Positions 46,448-54,675 of a stretch of DNA of 64,000 nucleotides are shown here, piece after piece. The DNA comes from Methylomicrobium lacus LW14 (lineage in GTDB: Bacteria > Pseudomonadota > Gammaproteobacteria > Methylococcales > Methylomonadaceae), in the NCBI RefSeq assembly GCF_000527095.1, contig NZ_AZUN01000001.1:3237501-3301500 (forward strand), written 5' to 3'. The number at the start of each line of letters is the position of its first letter. Position 1 is the stretch's first letter. The notes under the pieces are model-generated. The model did not search any database. It saw only the letters and a list, made by a program, of their open reading frames with translations, and had not been told where the DNA came from. A program made the translations under genes and the position numbers.

Positions 46448-46942
46448 ATGAATACGAGTCCCGAGAATCGCCGATCACCCTCTCCGGGCGAGCAAAACGC
46501 CGAAATCTCGCCCAAGACTACGCCCAGCGCCCAAGCCTGCGGCGAGCGCTGGGCCCAGGAAAGCCAAAAACGCCACGAATGGATTGCGGTCGCCGCGTAT
46601 TTCAAGGCCGAGAAACGCGGCTTTGCGCCGAACCATGACTGGGACGACTGGTTCGAGGCCGAACTCGACTACGTCAAACGGCAGGTCGAGGACTATCTGA
46701 TCATTCTGGAAGAAGACGGCGAGACCACCCTGATCGGTCTGCAAAGACTGGCTTATTCGATCGGCGTCGAACACCCAGAAAATATTCATTCGAAAACCGA
46801 CCTGATCCAGGCGATTCAATGCGCCTGCCAGCTTTTGCCGTGTTTCAGGATCGGCGTCGAGGACCTCTGTAGCCAGTTCAATGATTGCCAGTGGCGCTCC
46901 GAGTGCAAAAAAATGATCGCGGTATGGAAACGATACGGCTAA
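46448..46942 (+). CDS. DUF2934-type protein
   Basis: 164 aa. A polar N-terminus, then WIAVAAYFKAEKRGFAPNHDWDDWFEAELDYVKRQVEDYL: the I-x-x-AAYF-x-AE-x-RGF-x-x-x-x-x-x-DW-x-x-AE pattern of DUF2934. The C-terminal half (RLAYSIGVEHPENIHSKTDLIQAIQCACQLLPCFR) has five cysteines and resembles a Rho N-terminal-like SAP fold. Cytoplasmic, function unknown. Confidence 0.75.
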   Translation: MNTSPENRRSPSPGEQNAEISPKTTPSAQACGERWAQESQKRHEWIAVAAYFKAEKRGFAPNHDWDDWFEAELDYVKRQVEDYLIILEEDGETTLIGLQRLAYSIGVEHPENIHSKTDLIQAIQCACQLLPCFRIGVEDLCSQFNDCQWRSECKKMIAVWKRYG

Positions 46943-47120
46943 GGAATTAAGATCTCTCTCGTTTCCCACCGCTTAATCCACAAACCAATCCTTCGCTGCA
47001 TTCTGCAGTAAAATAGGCGAATTTTTACCCCAACCTCGGATTAAAGTCCCTCATTCGCGGCCAAATGCTTTATCATTAGCGCCTCAAAAAATAATAATTA
47101 GCGAGCCGCTTTAAACCACT

Positions 47121-49364
47121 ATGAGCCTGCCTTCAGAAAACTCGAACGACCGCCGTTTATCTCTGATCTTTTTGTTTGCCGCGACCCTGTTCAGCAGCGC
47201 ATCCTTGATGTTCGTGCTGCAACCGATGTTTGGAAAAATCCTGCTGCCCTTGCTGGGCGGATCGCCGTCGGTTTGGAATACCTGCATGGTGTTTTACCAA
47301 ACGCTGCTTTTTCTCGGCTATTTGTATGCGCACCTGCTTTCTACTCGGCAAAACACCCATAAACAGGTGCTGATCCACGGCGGATTGATGCTGGTCAGCT
47401 TGCTGGCGCTGCCGGTCGCGATGCCCGAAAACGCGGCGCCGCCGACCGAAAGCAATCCGACTTTCTGGCTGCTGTGGACCTTGTTCATCGCGATCGGCCT
47501 GCCTTTTTTCGTGGTCTCGACCACCGCGCCGTTGATCCAGAAATGGTTCGCTAACGTCGGCCACCATACCAGCCATGATCCTTATTACCTGTATGCGGCC
47601 AGCAATGCCGGCAGCCTGATCGCGCTGCTCAGCTATCCGTTTCTGTTGGAGCCGAATATCGGGCTGGATCAGCAAAAAGCGGACTGGAGCATCGGTTATG
47701 TGCTGTTGTGCCTCTTGATTGCCGGTTGCGCCTTCATGTTATGGAAATCGCATCAGCAAAATCCGATCGTTGAGGAAGAAAATGGGGCAGAGGATGGCCT
47801 GAGCCCTCTGACCCAGTTGCACTGGCTGGTTCTGGCCTTGGTGCCGTCGAGCCTGTTGCTCGGTTTGACCAATTACATCAGCACCGACATTGCTTCGGTG
47901 CCGCTGCTGTGGATCATTCCGTTGACGCTGTACCTCCTGACCTTCATCATCGTGTTTTCGAAATGGCATGACTTGATTCATCCCTGGATGGTCAAGCTGC
48001 AACCGATGGTATTGCTGCCATTCATCGCCTATTCGTTCATCAATCCGGCGATCATTCCGTACTGGGTCAATCTGGCTCTGCACCTGGCCGCGTTCTTCGT
48101 CGCGGTGATGGTCTGCCACGGCGAGCTGGCCAAGGCCCGGCCGCATACCCGGTATTTGACGACCTACTATCTGATCATGTCCTTCGCCGGCATGCTCGGC
48201 GGCATGTTCAACACCTTCGTCGCGCCTTTCGTGTTCAACGGCGTGTATGAATACCCGATCATGATCGTTGCGGCACTGCTCTTGCGTCCCGGCCTGAAAC
48301 TGTCCCTCGGCAGCGACAAGATCGACTGGCTGAAACAGGCGCTGTTCCCTATCTTACTGCTGGTGTTCGGCATCGCGGTGTATCTGGGCATCCATGATTT
48401 GCCGGAATATCTCGACACGATCGGCGTCGGTCTCTTGGTGTTGGCCGGTTTGCTCTATGCGTTCAGGGACCGGCCGTTGACGATGGCTTTATCGACCGGC
48501 ATTCTGATTTTCTTCACGATGGGGCTGCATGGTTTGTTGTCGAACACGCTATACCAGGACCGCACCTTCTTCGGCGTGCTGTCGGTTCGTGAGAGCGTAT
48601 TGACCGATGAAGAAGGCCGACCGGAAAAATTCCACGAGTTTTACCACGGCACGACCAAGCACGGCGCGCAGCGCCTGACTGCCGAGCATGCGCTGACGCC
48701 GCTGACCTATTTCAGCCGGCCGGGGCCGATCGGGCAGGTGTTCAGCGTTTTCGATAATGTCGATCAAAACTGGGAGATCGGCGTCGTCGGTCTCGGCGCC
48801 GGCACCTTGAACTGCTACGCGAAGCCGACGCAAAACTGGACTTTCTACGAACTGGATCCTCTGGTCGTCGAGGTCGCGAGCAATCCGAAATACTTTACCT
48901 ATATCAGCGGCTGCAATCCGAAGGTGGCCATGCGGGTCGGCGATGCGCGCCTGTCGCTCGAAAAAGAACCGGATCAAAAATTCGATTTATACGTAATCGA
49001 TGCTTTCAGCTCCGATTCGATTCCGACGCACTTGTTGACGCAGGAAGCGATTCAGTTGTATTTCCAGAAGCTGAAGCCGAACGGCATCCTCGCGCTGCAC
49101 ATTACCAACCGCCATCTGGCGTTGAAAAAAGTGCTGGCCGATCACGCCAAGCAACTGCACTATGACGCGCTGCTCCAGGAGTTCGTGCCGCAGCAGGAAA
49201 TTCCGCTGGTTGCGGCCACGGACTGGGTGGTGATGGCGAAAAAACCGGAGACGCTCGATCCGTTGCGTAGCAGCAGCCTCGGCAAATGGCAAAAGCTGCC
49301 GATTACCTTCGGCCTGAAGCCGTGGACCGACGATTTCACGAATATCGTCACGATCTGGAAATAG
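47121..49364 (+). CDS. Spermidine synthase-like protein fused to a 14-helix membrane domain
   Basis: 747 aa. Residues 1-480 contain about 12-14 hydrophobic helices (for example LIFLFAATLFSSASLMFVLQPMFGKILLPLLGG, LWIIPLTLYLLTFIIVF). The C-terminal 260 residues are a Rossmann-like spermidine synthase domain: DVDQNWEIGVVGLGAGTLNCYAKP, FYELDPLVVEVA, VGDARLSLEKEPDQKFDLYVIDAFSSDSIPTHLLTQEA. The decarboxy-SAM site motif GLGAGTL is kept, but the polyamine site is not clear, so polyamine synthesis is unproven. Inner membrane. Two tandem terminators follow. Confidence 0.85.
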   Translation: MSLPSENSNDRRLSLIFLFAATLFSSASLMFVLQPMFGKILLPLLGGSPSVWNTCMVFYQTLLFLGYLYAHLLSTRQNTHKQVLIHGGLMLVSLLALPVAMPENAAPPTESNPTFWLLWTLFIAIGLPFFVVSTTAPLIQKWFANVGHHTSHDPYYLYAASNAGSLIALLSYPFLLEPNIGLDQQKADWSIGYVLLCLLIAGCAFMLWKSHQQNPIVEEENGAEDGLSPLTQLHWLVLALVPSSLLLGLTNYISTDIASVPLLWIIPLTLYLLTFIIVFSKWHDLIHPWMVKLQPMVLLPFIAYSFINPAIIPYWVNLALHLAAFFVAVMVCHGELAKARPHTRYLTTYYLIMSFAGMLGGMFNTFVAPFVFNGVYEYPIMIVAALLLRPGLKLSLGSDKIDWLKQALFPILLLVFGIAVYLGIHDLPEYLDTIGVGLLVLAGLLYAFRDRPLTMALSTGILIFFTMGLHGLLSNTLYQDRTFFGVLSVRESVLTDEEGRPEKFHEFYHGTTKHGAQRLTAEHALTPLTYFSRPGPIGQVFSVFDNVDQNWEIGVVGLGAGTLNCYAKPTQNWTFYELDPLVVEVASNPKYFTYISGCNPKVAMRVGDARLSLEKEPDQKFDLYVIDAFSSDSIPTHLLTQEAIQLYFQKLKPNGILALHITNRHLALKKVLADHAKQLHYDALLQEFVPQQEIPLVAATDWVVMAKKPETLDPLRSSSLGKWQKLPITFGLKPWTDDFTNIVTIWK

Positions 49365-49402
49365 ACGTCTCCGCGATATATATAAGGCGTAAGTACACAA
49401 AA

Positions 49403-49438
49403 AAGCCCGCCCTTCTACAGAAGGGCGGGCTTTTTTTA
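49403..49438. terminator. Strong bidirectional terminator
   Basis: AGCCCGCCCTTCT and its complement (49404-49431) with a very short loop are flanked by A-run on the left and T-run on the right. It ends the spermidine synthase-like gene (stop 49364) and can end the minus-strand gene at 49510. Confidence 0.9.
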
Positions 49439-49474
49439 TTACTAATTCTAGGTGCCGTGGTGTTTTTCGTTTTT

Positions 49475-49500
49475 GCCGCAAACGCTGGCGGCTTTTTTTA
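49475..49500 (+). terminator. Second tandem terminator
   Basis: A 5-bp GCCGC/GCGGC stem (49475-49479, 49488-49492) followed by seven T. It is weaker than the preceding hairpin. Confidence 0.6.
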
Positions 49501-49509
49501 TAATGCCGA

Positions 49510-49824
49510 TTAATTAGGATAAGCGTTTCGATTGCGATTGCCGCGACCTGTGCGTTGAAGTTGATTTGCGTTCGTCATCGAGCCCGATTTTCTTGAATTT
49601 CCGCTTTGTAAAGCATCTATGTCTTGCCTCACGAAAGTCAGGGCCGTTTCCAATTTTTTAATATCGGAATGGCTTGCGTCGACCTGATTTCTTAGCAGTT
49701 CCAATTGCGCAATCATTTGGCCGCATTCCTGCGCAACGCAATCGTCTGCAGACCAGGCTAAGGGTGTTGTCAGCAAGCCCGCAGTGAAAACGCTGCATGT
49801 CAATATCTTGTGTTTGATGTTCAT
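49510..49824 (-). CDS. Small secreted coiled-coil protein
   Basis: 104 aa from ATG 49822-49824, chosen because GGAG stands about 8 nt upstream (the ATG two codons earlier is too close). Signal peptide ends PLAWSA; the mature part has DDCVAQECGQMIAQLELLRNQVD with two Cys, then an alternating helical region (ETALTFVRQDIDALQS) and a basic Asn/Arg-rich tail (QRTGRGNRNRNAYPN). Looks like a periplasmic coiled-coil protein. Family not recognised. Confidence 0.65.
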   Translation of the reverse strand: MNIKHKILTCSVFTAGLLTTPLAWSADDCVAQECGQMIAQLELLRNQVDASHSDIKKLETALTFVRQDIDALQSGNSRKSGSMTNANQLQRTGRGNRNRNAYPN

Positions 49825-50406
49825 GGTCATTCTCCTTTGTAGCGGATCTAAAATAGTTCTCTCGACAGAGAGTCAATTGCGAAAGGTTCGGTCCATGAAT
49901 GAGTGACAGTCATTGCCTTGCTATCACCAGGAACTGGCGATCATAAAATCCTATCCGAATAGGGATGCCATGAAAACTGCCGAACTCTGCGCAAGACCAT
50001 GGCTCATAGAGTATACGGTACAGGCATATAAAACCGAAAAGGTTTAATTAAATATTAAGTATTAAGTATTTAAACAGATGCCAATATATTTCATCTGTGC
50101 GCTTGTCAAAAAGACGAGGATGCCGGTATTCGGCTGCGTGGATATAATCACGGATTGCCTGCCGAATTACCCGACAAACTCGATATATCAATGGGTTATT
50201 GCATAGCGTAGAGAGGAGGATGCATTCGGCAGTTAGGAAACAGAATCCATAAAAATACCCTATTAATAGTAAGGCTGAATGCTTGATCCAAATTGTGCAG
50301 CCAAGGGACAGGCGGTCGAGATTGCGGGTTTAAATGATAGGAAAAAGACCTTGGCAGTTTGAGGTCTGATATATGCTCGGAACTAGAGAGAAGTTTGAGT
50401 GGGTAT
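49825..50406. other. AT-rich intergenic region, nothing recognised
   Basis: 582 bases between the small secreted protein start and the GT39 stop. It contains a TATTAAG-type repeat near 50050-50075 (TATTAAGTATTAAGTATTTA). I see no protein gene, tRNA or clear hairpin; an open frame at 50359 overlapping the GT39 gene is not supported. Confidence 0.4.
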
Positions 50407-52038
50407 TTAATAAATCAAAATCTTATTGAGCTCGGGATGGTTCAGGAACGCATCGATCGGCAGCAAGGCGACATTAAAACCCTTGTGGCGATGATGATAA
50501 TAGGGAAAGGGCGTCGGCAAATCGGACGCGTTCTTATAACGCATCAGCACATAGCCATCCGGATGCTCTGCTCGCCATTTCTCGAGGTTGCGTAAACCGA
50601 CGAGCGTTTTGATGGGCTTCGTTAAGCGCCCGCTGAATTGGTATTCGCCGTGATAAACGGCGACCAGATAAGCGACCTCTCGGTTTTGGGCGAAAACCTC
50701 GGCAATCTTTACGCCGGTTTCCTGCGTATCGAAACGCTCGCCTCTGAGCGAAAAAAAGGCCGAAGAGACGACCAGCAAGGCGATCACTGTCGCGATGCCG
50801 ACCGTAAAGACTGACTCCTGGGCGTTTTGGGCCTCATGGCGCCACAATAATGCAGCAACGAGCAACAAGAAGATGCCCCATAGCGGGGACAATGTCGCCA
50901 ATTCGGCGTTGCGAAACGTCATTGCGTTGACCCAGGGCGCGATTGCGATCGCGACGCCGATCAAAGCCAATAAGGCGATGTAGGCATGATGGGCGCGCCG
51001 CCAATCGATTTGACGGGCGTTAACCGCTGCCGCCGCTCTGGCCAGGACCAACACAAACAAGGGATACATCGGCAGCAGATAATGCACGCGTTTGCCGCTG
51101 ATCAGCGAAAAGGCGATAAATAAGGGCACGCCCCAGGCCGCGCAAAAACGCAGGCCGGCGTCATGTAGATTCAGCGTCTTCAGGCCCAGCCAAAACGGTT
51201 TGAGCAGCAGCCACGGCAACAGCAGGGCCGGCAGATACTGCGCATACCACCACCACGGCAGCTTGTGCGCGAACGACTCGACGATGCGACCTTGCGTCTG
51301 TCCCCAGAAAATTGCGTTCCGGTAAACTTCGCCGCCCGCAATCCCGGCCGGAATCGCCCAGCATAGCGCAATGGCGGCGCCCAGCAGGATGCTGAAAACA
51401 AGCCCCGCATACCAGTGCCGCCAATATGATCCCGGCTTGGCATCCTTGAGCCACCAGGGCGCCAATAAGGCCGCCGGCAACACGTGCAGCAAAATCACCG
51501 GGCCTTTCGCCATCACGCCGCCGCCGATGGCCGCGCCCAGCAACAGCCAGCGCGGCAGCGTCAGCCCGGCATGTGCCAGCTGCAACAGGCTATAAATGGC
51601 CAGCGTGACGAAAAATGCCAACATCATGTCGAACATGGTCAGCGTGCTGAAAACGATCCAGAAACCGGAGCCCAGCAGCATGATCGGCGCCATGTCCGCG
51701 ATCGCCTGACGTTCCGGCCATAACAGCCGGGCCATCGCGGCGGACAAATACACGGTGCCGAGCGCGAAGAGCGGGGAAACGAGCCGCAGCGACCAGTCAT
51801 TGACGCCGAACAGCAGCCAGGTCAGCTGCATCAGCCAGAACAAAAGCGGCGGTTTGTGACTGTAAAGTTCGCCGTTGAGATGGGGTACCAGGAAGTCGCC
51901 GCGTTGCCACATCTCCCAGGCCACCGCTGCGTAGCGGGTTTCATCCACCGGCAGCAAGGGCCGGGCATAGAGCGCGAAACTGATCAAAACCAGCCAGATT
52001 ACAAACACCCAGCTTCTGACGGGCAGTAATTGATACAT
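50407..52038 (-). CDS. GT39-type (ArnT-like) membrane glycosyltransferase
   Basis: 543 aa with about 12 helices. N-terminus has RPLLPVDETRYAAVAWEMWQRGDF (the DE catalytic motif of GT-C mannosyl/aminoarabinose transferases) and LNGELYSHKPPLLFWLMQLTWLLFG. A soluble C-terminal domain (EVFAQNREVAYLVAVYHGEYQFSG) follows. Transfers a lipid-linked sugar to an envelope acceptor such as lipid A or protein. Followed upstream on the same strand by a LABN protein and a GT2, so the three are probably one lipid-modification unit. Confidence 0.85.
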   Translation of the reverse strand: MYQLLPVRSWVFVIWLVLISFALYARPLLPVDETRYAAVAWEMWQRGDFLVPHLNGELYSHKPPLLFWLMQLTWLLFGVNDWSLRLVSPLFALGTVYLSAAMARLLWPERQAIADMAPIMLLGSGFWIVFSTLTMFDMMLAFFVTLAIYSLLQLAHAGLTLPRWLLLGAAIGGGVMAKGPVILLHVLPAALLAPWWLKDAKPGSYWRHWYAGLVFSILLGAAIALCWAIPAGIAGGEVYRNAIFWGQTQGRIVESFAHKLPWWWYAQYLPALLLPWLLLKPFWLGLKTLNLHDAGLRFCAAWGVPLFIAFSLISGKRVHYLLPMYPLFVLVLARAAAAVNARQIDWRRAHHAYIALLALIGVAIAIAPWVNAMTFRNAELATLSPLWGIFLLLVAALLWRHEAQNAQESVFTVGIATVIALLVVSSAFFSLRGERFDTQETGVKIAEVFAQNREVAYLVAVYHGEYQFSGRLTKPIKTLVGLRNLEKWRAEHPDGYVLMRYKNASDLPTPFPYYHHRHKGFNVALLPIDAFLNHPELNKILIY

Positions 52039-52071
52039 ATCGATCCGAGGCGATGAATCTTTGGCGGAAAC

Positions 52072-52353
52072 TCAGGTGTTGAGCTGTTTGCGTTCGTAGA
52101 TCACAAAATATAGATTACGGAAATAGATCAATAATCCGGAGGCTTGGCCGAGAATGAAAACCGGATCTTGCCGGTAGACCGCATAGGCCAGCAGCGTCAC
52201 GCCGCCGCCGATGCTGAAATACCAGAATGCGATCGGAAACACACTTTTTTTCTCTTTTTCGCTCTTGATCCATTGCACCAGAAAACGCGCGGAAAACAGA
52301 GCTTGACCCAGAAAACCGACAGCCAGCCAGAGGGTTTCTTTATCCACGTTCAA
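52072..52353 (-). CDS. LABN-domain small membrane protein
   Basis: 93 aa. WLAVGFLGQALFSARFLVQWIKSEKEKKSVFP, then AFWYFSIGGGVTLLAYAVYRQDPVFILGQASGLLIYFRNLYFV, the 'lipid-A-disaccharide synthase N-terminal' domain with three helices. Start is TTG at 52351-52353 with GGAGGT about 9 nt upstream; a GTG two codons later is the alternative. It overlaps the GT2 gene by 14 nt. In Enterobacteria a similar role is played by small EmrE-like flippases (ArnEF). So a lipid flippase is the likely role (inference). Confidence 0.85.
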   Translation of the reverse strand: MNVDKETLWLAVGFLGQALFSARFLVQWIKSEKEKKSVFPIAFWYFSIGGGVTLLAYAVYRQDPVFILGQASGLLIYFRNLYFVIYERKQLNT

Positions 52354-53071
52354 TTTCGTCTACCTCCGGTAATTTTGCACGTTGTTGCAGCCAGATCACG
52401 CCCAGCAAATCGGTGATGCCGGCCCACAAGCGGTCGAGCGTGCCGTAATTCGAAACGCCTACGCCGCGCGCCCGGTGATTGACCGGTTCCGAAATGACAG
52501 TGCCGCCGGCCCGAATCACCAGGGCAGGCAAAAACCGGTGCATGTGGTCGAAATAGGGCAATTCCAAAAATTTATCCCGTGCGAAGACTTTCAAGCCGCA
52601 GCCGGTGTCCGGTGTCTTGTCGCCGAGCAAAGTGGACCTGACCGTATTCGCGAATTTGGACGAGAACAGGCGCCACTTCGAGTCGTAACGCTTGTTTCTC
52701 CATCCCGCAATCATCCACAGATTCGCTGTGCTTTGTCTTTTATCGAGCAAGGCTCGGTATAAATGCGGGATGTCGGCGGGATCGTTTTGCCCGTCTCCAT
52801 CCAGCGTCGCAATCCAGGGATGAACCGCCGCCTTGACTGCGGTGCGCACCGCAGTGCTTTGGCCGCAGCTCTGGTTATGTCTGATCACGCGTAAGGCGTT
52901 GAAGCGCAGCATCGCGTCTTTCAGTTCGGCTTCGGTTTGATCGCGGCTGCCGTCATCGACATAGATGATTTCATAGGCCTCCGCCTGCGTCATGGCTTGT
53001 TCGATTTCTTCGAGCAACGGCAAGATATTGCCGGCTTCGTTATGGACGGGAACAACAATGGATATTTTCAT
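52340..53071 (-). CDS. GT2 family glycosyltransferase (ArnC/dolichol-P-mannose synthase-like)
   Basis: 243 aa. GT-A fold: MKISIVVPVHNEAGNI, EIIYVDDGSRDQTE, ATLDGDGQNDPADIP (DXD region), DTGCGLKVFARDKFLE, and HRFLPALVIRAGG. It lacks the two C-terminal helices that ArnC has. Uses nucleotide sugar to glycosylate undecaprenyl phosphate, feeding the GT39 enzyme. Start of the GT2-LABN-GT39 unit. Confidence 0.9.
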   Translation of the reverse strand: MKISIVVPVHNEAGNILPLLEEIEQAMTQAEAYEIIYVDDGSRDQTEAELKDAMLRFNALRVIRHNQSCGQSTAVRTAVKAAVHPWIATLDGDGQNDPADIPHLYRALLDKRQSTANLWMIAGWRNKRYDSKWRLFSSKFANTVRSTLLGDKTPDTGCGLKVFARDKFLELPYFDHMHRFLPALVIRAGGTVISEPVNHRARGVGVSNYGTLDRLWAGITDLLGVIWLQQRAKLPEVDEIERG

Positions 53072-53156
53072 TGAGCGATGGTTCGATGATGCGCAAATGG
53101 TACAGTTTAACCGCTTTATATGACAATAATGTTAATTTTCATTTATTCAAGGCAAT

Positions 53157-53187
53157 AAAAAAGGCTGCATCCGAATGAAATGCAGCC
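53157..53187 (-). terminator. Terminator of rplM-rpsI
   Basis: Minus-strand stem GGCTGCAT/ATGCAGCC (53163-53170 with 53180-53187), loop about 9 nt, then a T-run (53162-53157). It is 44 nt after the rpsI stop. Confidence 0.85.
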
Positions 53188-53230
53188 TCTTTGGGTGAGC
53201 GGCCTGGCCACTCGCAACCATACCGAACGC

Positions 53231-53623
53231 TTAACGTTTTGAGTATTGAGGGCGTTTTCTTGCTTTGTGCAAGCCGACTTTTTTACGTTCGACGACGCGC
53301 GAATCGCGGGTCACATAGCCAGCCTTACGCAAGGCTTGACGCAGAGTTTCGTCGTATTCCATCAACGCGCGGGTCAAGCCGTGGCGGATCGCGCCGGCTT
53401 GGCCGGATGGGCCGCCGCCTTTGACGATGACGTTCACATCGAATTGGCCTTCCATCTCAACGCATTCCAGCGGTTGACGGGAAACCATCTGGTCGGTCTT
53501 GCGGCCGAAATAGTCTTCGATCGATTTTTGGTTAATGGTGATTTTGCCGGTGCCTTTGGTGGCGTAAACGCGTGCAATTGCACTTTTACGACGACCTGTA
53601 CCGTAATATTGAGCTGCTGCCAT
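53231..53623 (-). CDS. rpsI: Ribosomal protein S9
   Basis: 130 aa: AAAQYYGTGRRKSAIARVYATKGTGKITIN, GGGPSGQAGAIRHGLTRAL, and C-terminal ARKRPQYSKR that reaches the P site. Canonical length. 11 nt after rplM, one operon. Confidence 0.98.
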   Translation of the reverse strand: MAAAQYYGTGRRKSAIARVYATKGTGKITINQKSIEDYFGRKTDQMVSRQPLECVEMEGQFDVNVIVKGGGPSGQAGAIRHGLTRALMEYDETLRQALRKAGYVTRDSRVVERKKVGLHKARKRPQYSKR

Positions 53624-53634
53624 GGATTACTCGC

Positions 53635-54063
53635 TTAAAATTCTAATACTTTGGGCTGTTGCGCCTGATGGTCGTGTTCCGGACCGGCGTAAACTTTCAA
53701 TTTTTTGAACATCGCGCGGCCCAATGGGTTGTTAGGCAGCATGCCTTTGACGGCGGTGGTCAAGATGCGGTCAGGAAAGGTTTTTCTCAACTTACCCAGG
53801 CTGACGGTCTTCAGATTGCCGATATAGCCGGTGTGGTGGTGATATAATTTGTCCTTTTCCTTATTGCCGGTGACGCCGATTTTTTCGACATTCACGACAA
53901 TAATGTAGTCGCCGGTATCCACATGCGGGGTATATTCCGGTTTGTGTTTTCCGCGCAGACGGCGTGCAATCTCAGAAGCAAGACGGCCAAGCGTCTTCCC
54001 TTCCGCATCAACCACGTACCAATCGCGCTTAACTTCTGCAGGTTTTGCACTAAATGTTTTCAT
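53635..54063 (-). CDS. rplM: Ribosomal protein L13
   Basis: 142 aa: MKTFSAKPAEVKRDWYVVDAEGKTLGRLASEIA, HVDTGDYIIVVN, AVKGMLPNNPLGR, KLKVYAGPEHDHQAQQP. Canonical length. First gene of the L13-S9 operon; in E. coli L13 represses this operon, and a leader hairpin is present here. Confidence 0.98.
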   Translation of the reverse strand: MKTFSAKPAEVKRDWYVVDAEGKTLGRLASEIARRLRGKHKPEYTPHVDTGDYIIVVNVEKIGVTGNKEKDKLYHHHTGYIGNLKTVSLGKLRKTFPDRILTTAVKGMLPNNPLGRAMFKKLKVYAGPEHDHQAQQPKVLEF

Positions 54064-54070
54064 CGTTAGT

Positions 54071-54107
54071 TCGGTCTTGCTTTTAAAGGATCAATAAATA
54101 AGACCGA
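54071..54107 (-). promoter_or_regulatory. 5' leader hairpin of rplM
   Basis: An 8-bp stem TCGGTCTT/AAGACCGA (54071-54078 with 54100-54107) lies 7 nt from the rplM ATG, so it covers the ribosome-binding region. It is a plausible autogenous control site for L13; only the fold is seen. Confidence 0.5.
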
Positions 54108-54196
54108 GAATTCTACTAAATAGTCAATCATTTTTCAAGTTTATTTACGTTTTAATATCCGTAATAGGCCGAAAAACCTGGAAAAAATTCCAAGCG

Positions 54197-54298
54197 CTAG
54201 GCTTCCGATTCAGAGTCATCGCCCGGTTTCCGCCACATCGCGTTGATGATCGCCGACGCACAGGTCGTTGTAAATAAGAAAATCGAATAGGCAGGCAT
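54197..54298 (-). CDS. Possible 33-residue membrane peptide
   Basis: ATG 54296-54298 to TAG 54197-54199: MPAYSIFLFTTTCASAIINA then MWRKPGDDSESEA. A hydrophobic helix with a charged tail, like small membrane subunits of the CydX type. AAGGGG is only about 2 nt before the ATG. It stands alone upstream of the rplM leader. No homologue is recognised and chance is possible. Confidence 0.25.
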   Translation of the reverse strand: MPAYSIFLFTTTCASAIINAMWRKPGDDSESEA

Positions 54299-54675
54299 AG
54301 CCCCTTATGTACTATAAGGCAACGGCTATGAAAAAAATACCTTCCCCGGTTGGATTGCGCCATTCGAGAGAAGGTGAGGATGAGGATAGCGAATAAGCCA
54401 AAACACGGCTTTCGATATGGAATAAGCAAGGCTTATGCCATGATACGAGAGTTGTGATTGCTAAAGGCTCCCCAAGCCCTGGCCGCCAGCTTCCGATTAT
54501 TTTTGTATCATAAAGTGTTTCAATTGAAACGGACATTGTTTCATTGTCAGGGTATGAAACAGCAACGGCCAAAAAAGCGGATTACAGACGGGCGGAATCG
54601 CGAATAAAATTGTCCGTGATGATGCCGTTATGGCACGATGAACCGATGAAACATTCAGGAAGAGGTCCCAAGAAC
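54299..54675. other. Intergenic region, no gene supported
   Basis: 377 bases before the K+ channel gene. A CCTTAT/ATAAGG hairpin sits at 54303-54319. Open frames on the minus strand here show no protein-like pattern, and the channel frame upstream of 54676 has no family similarity. Confidence 0.4.

Noticed and set aside
54312..54572. Two overlapping minus-strand frames upstream of rplM (54145-54429 and 54312-54572)
   Set aside because: No family pattern, no ribosome site and mutually overlapping in different frames.
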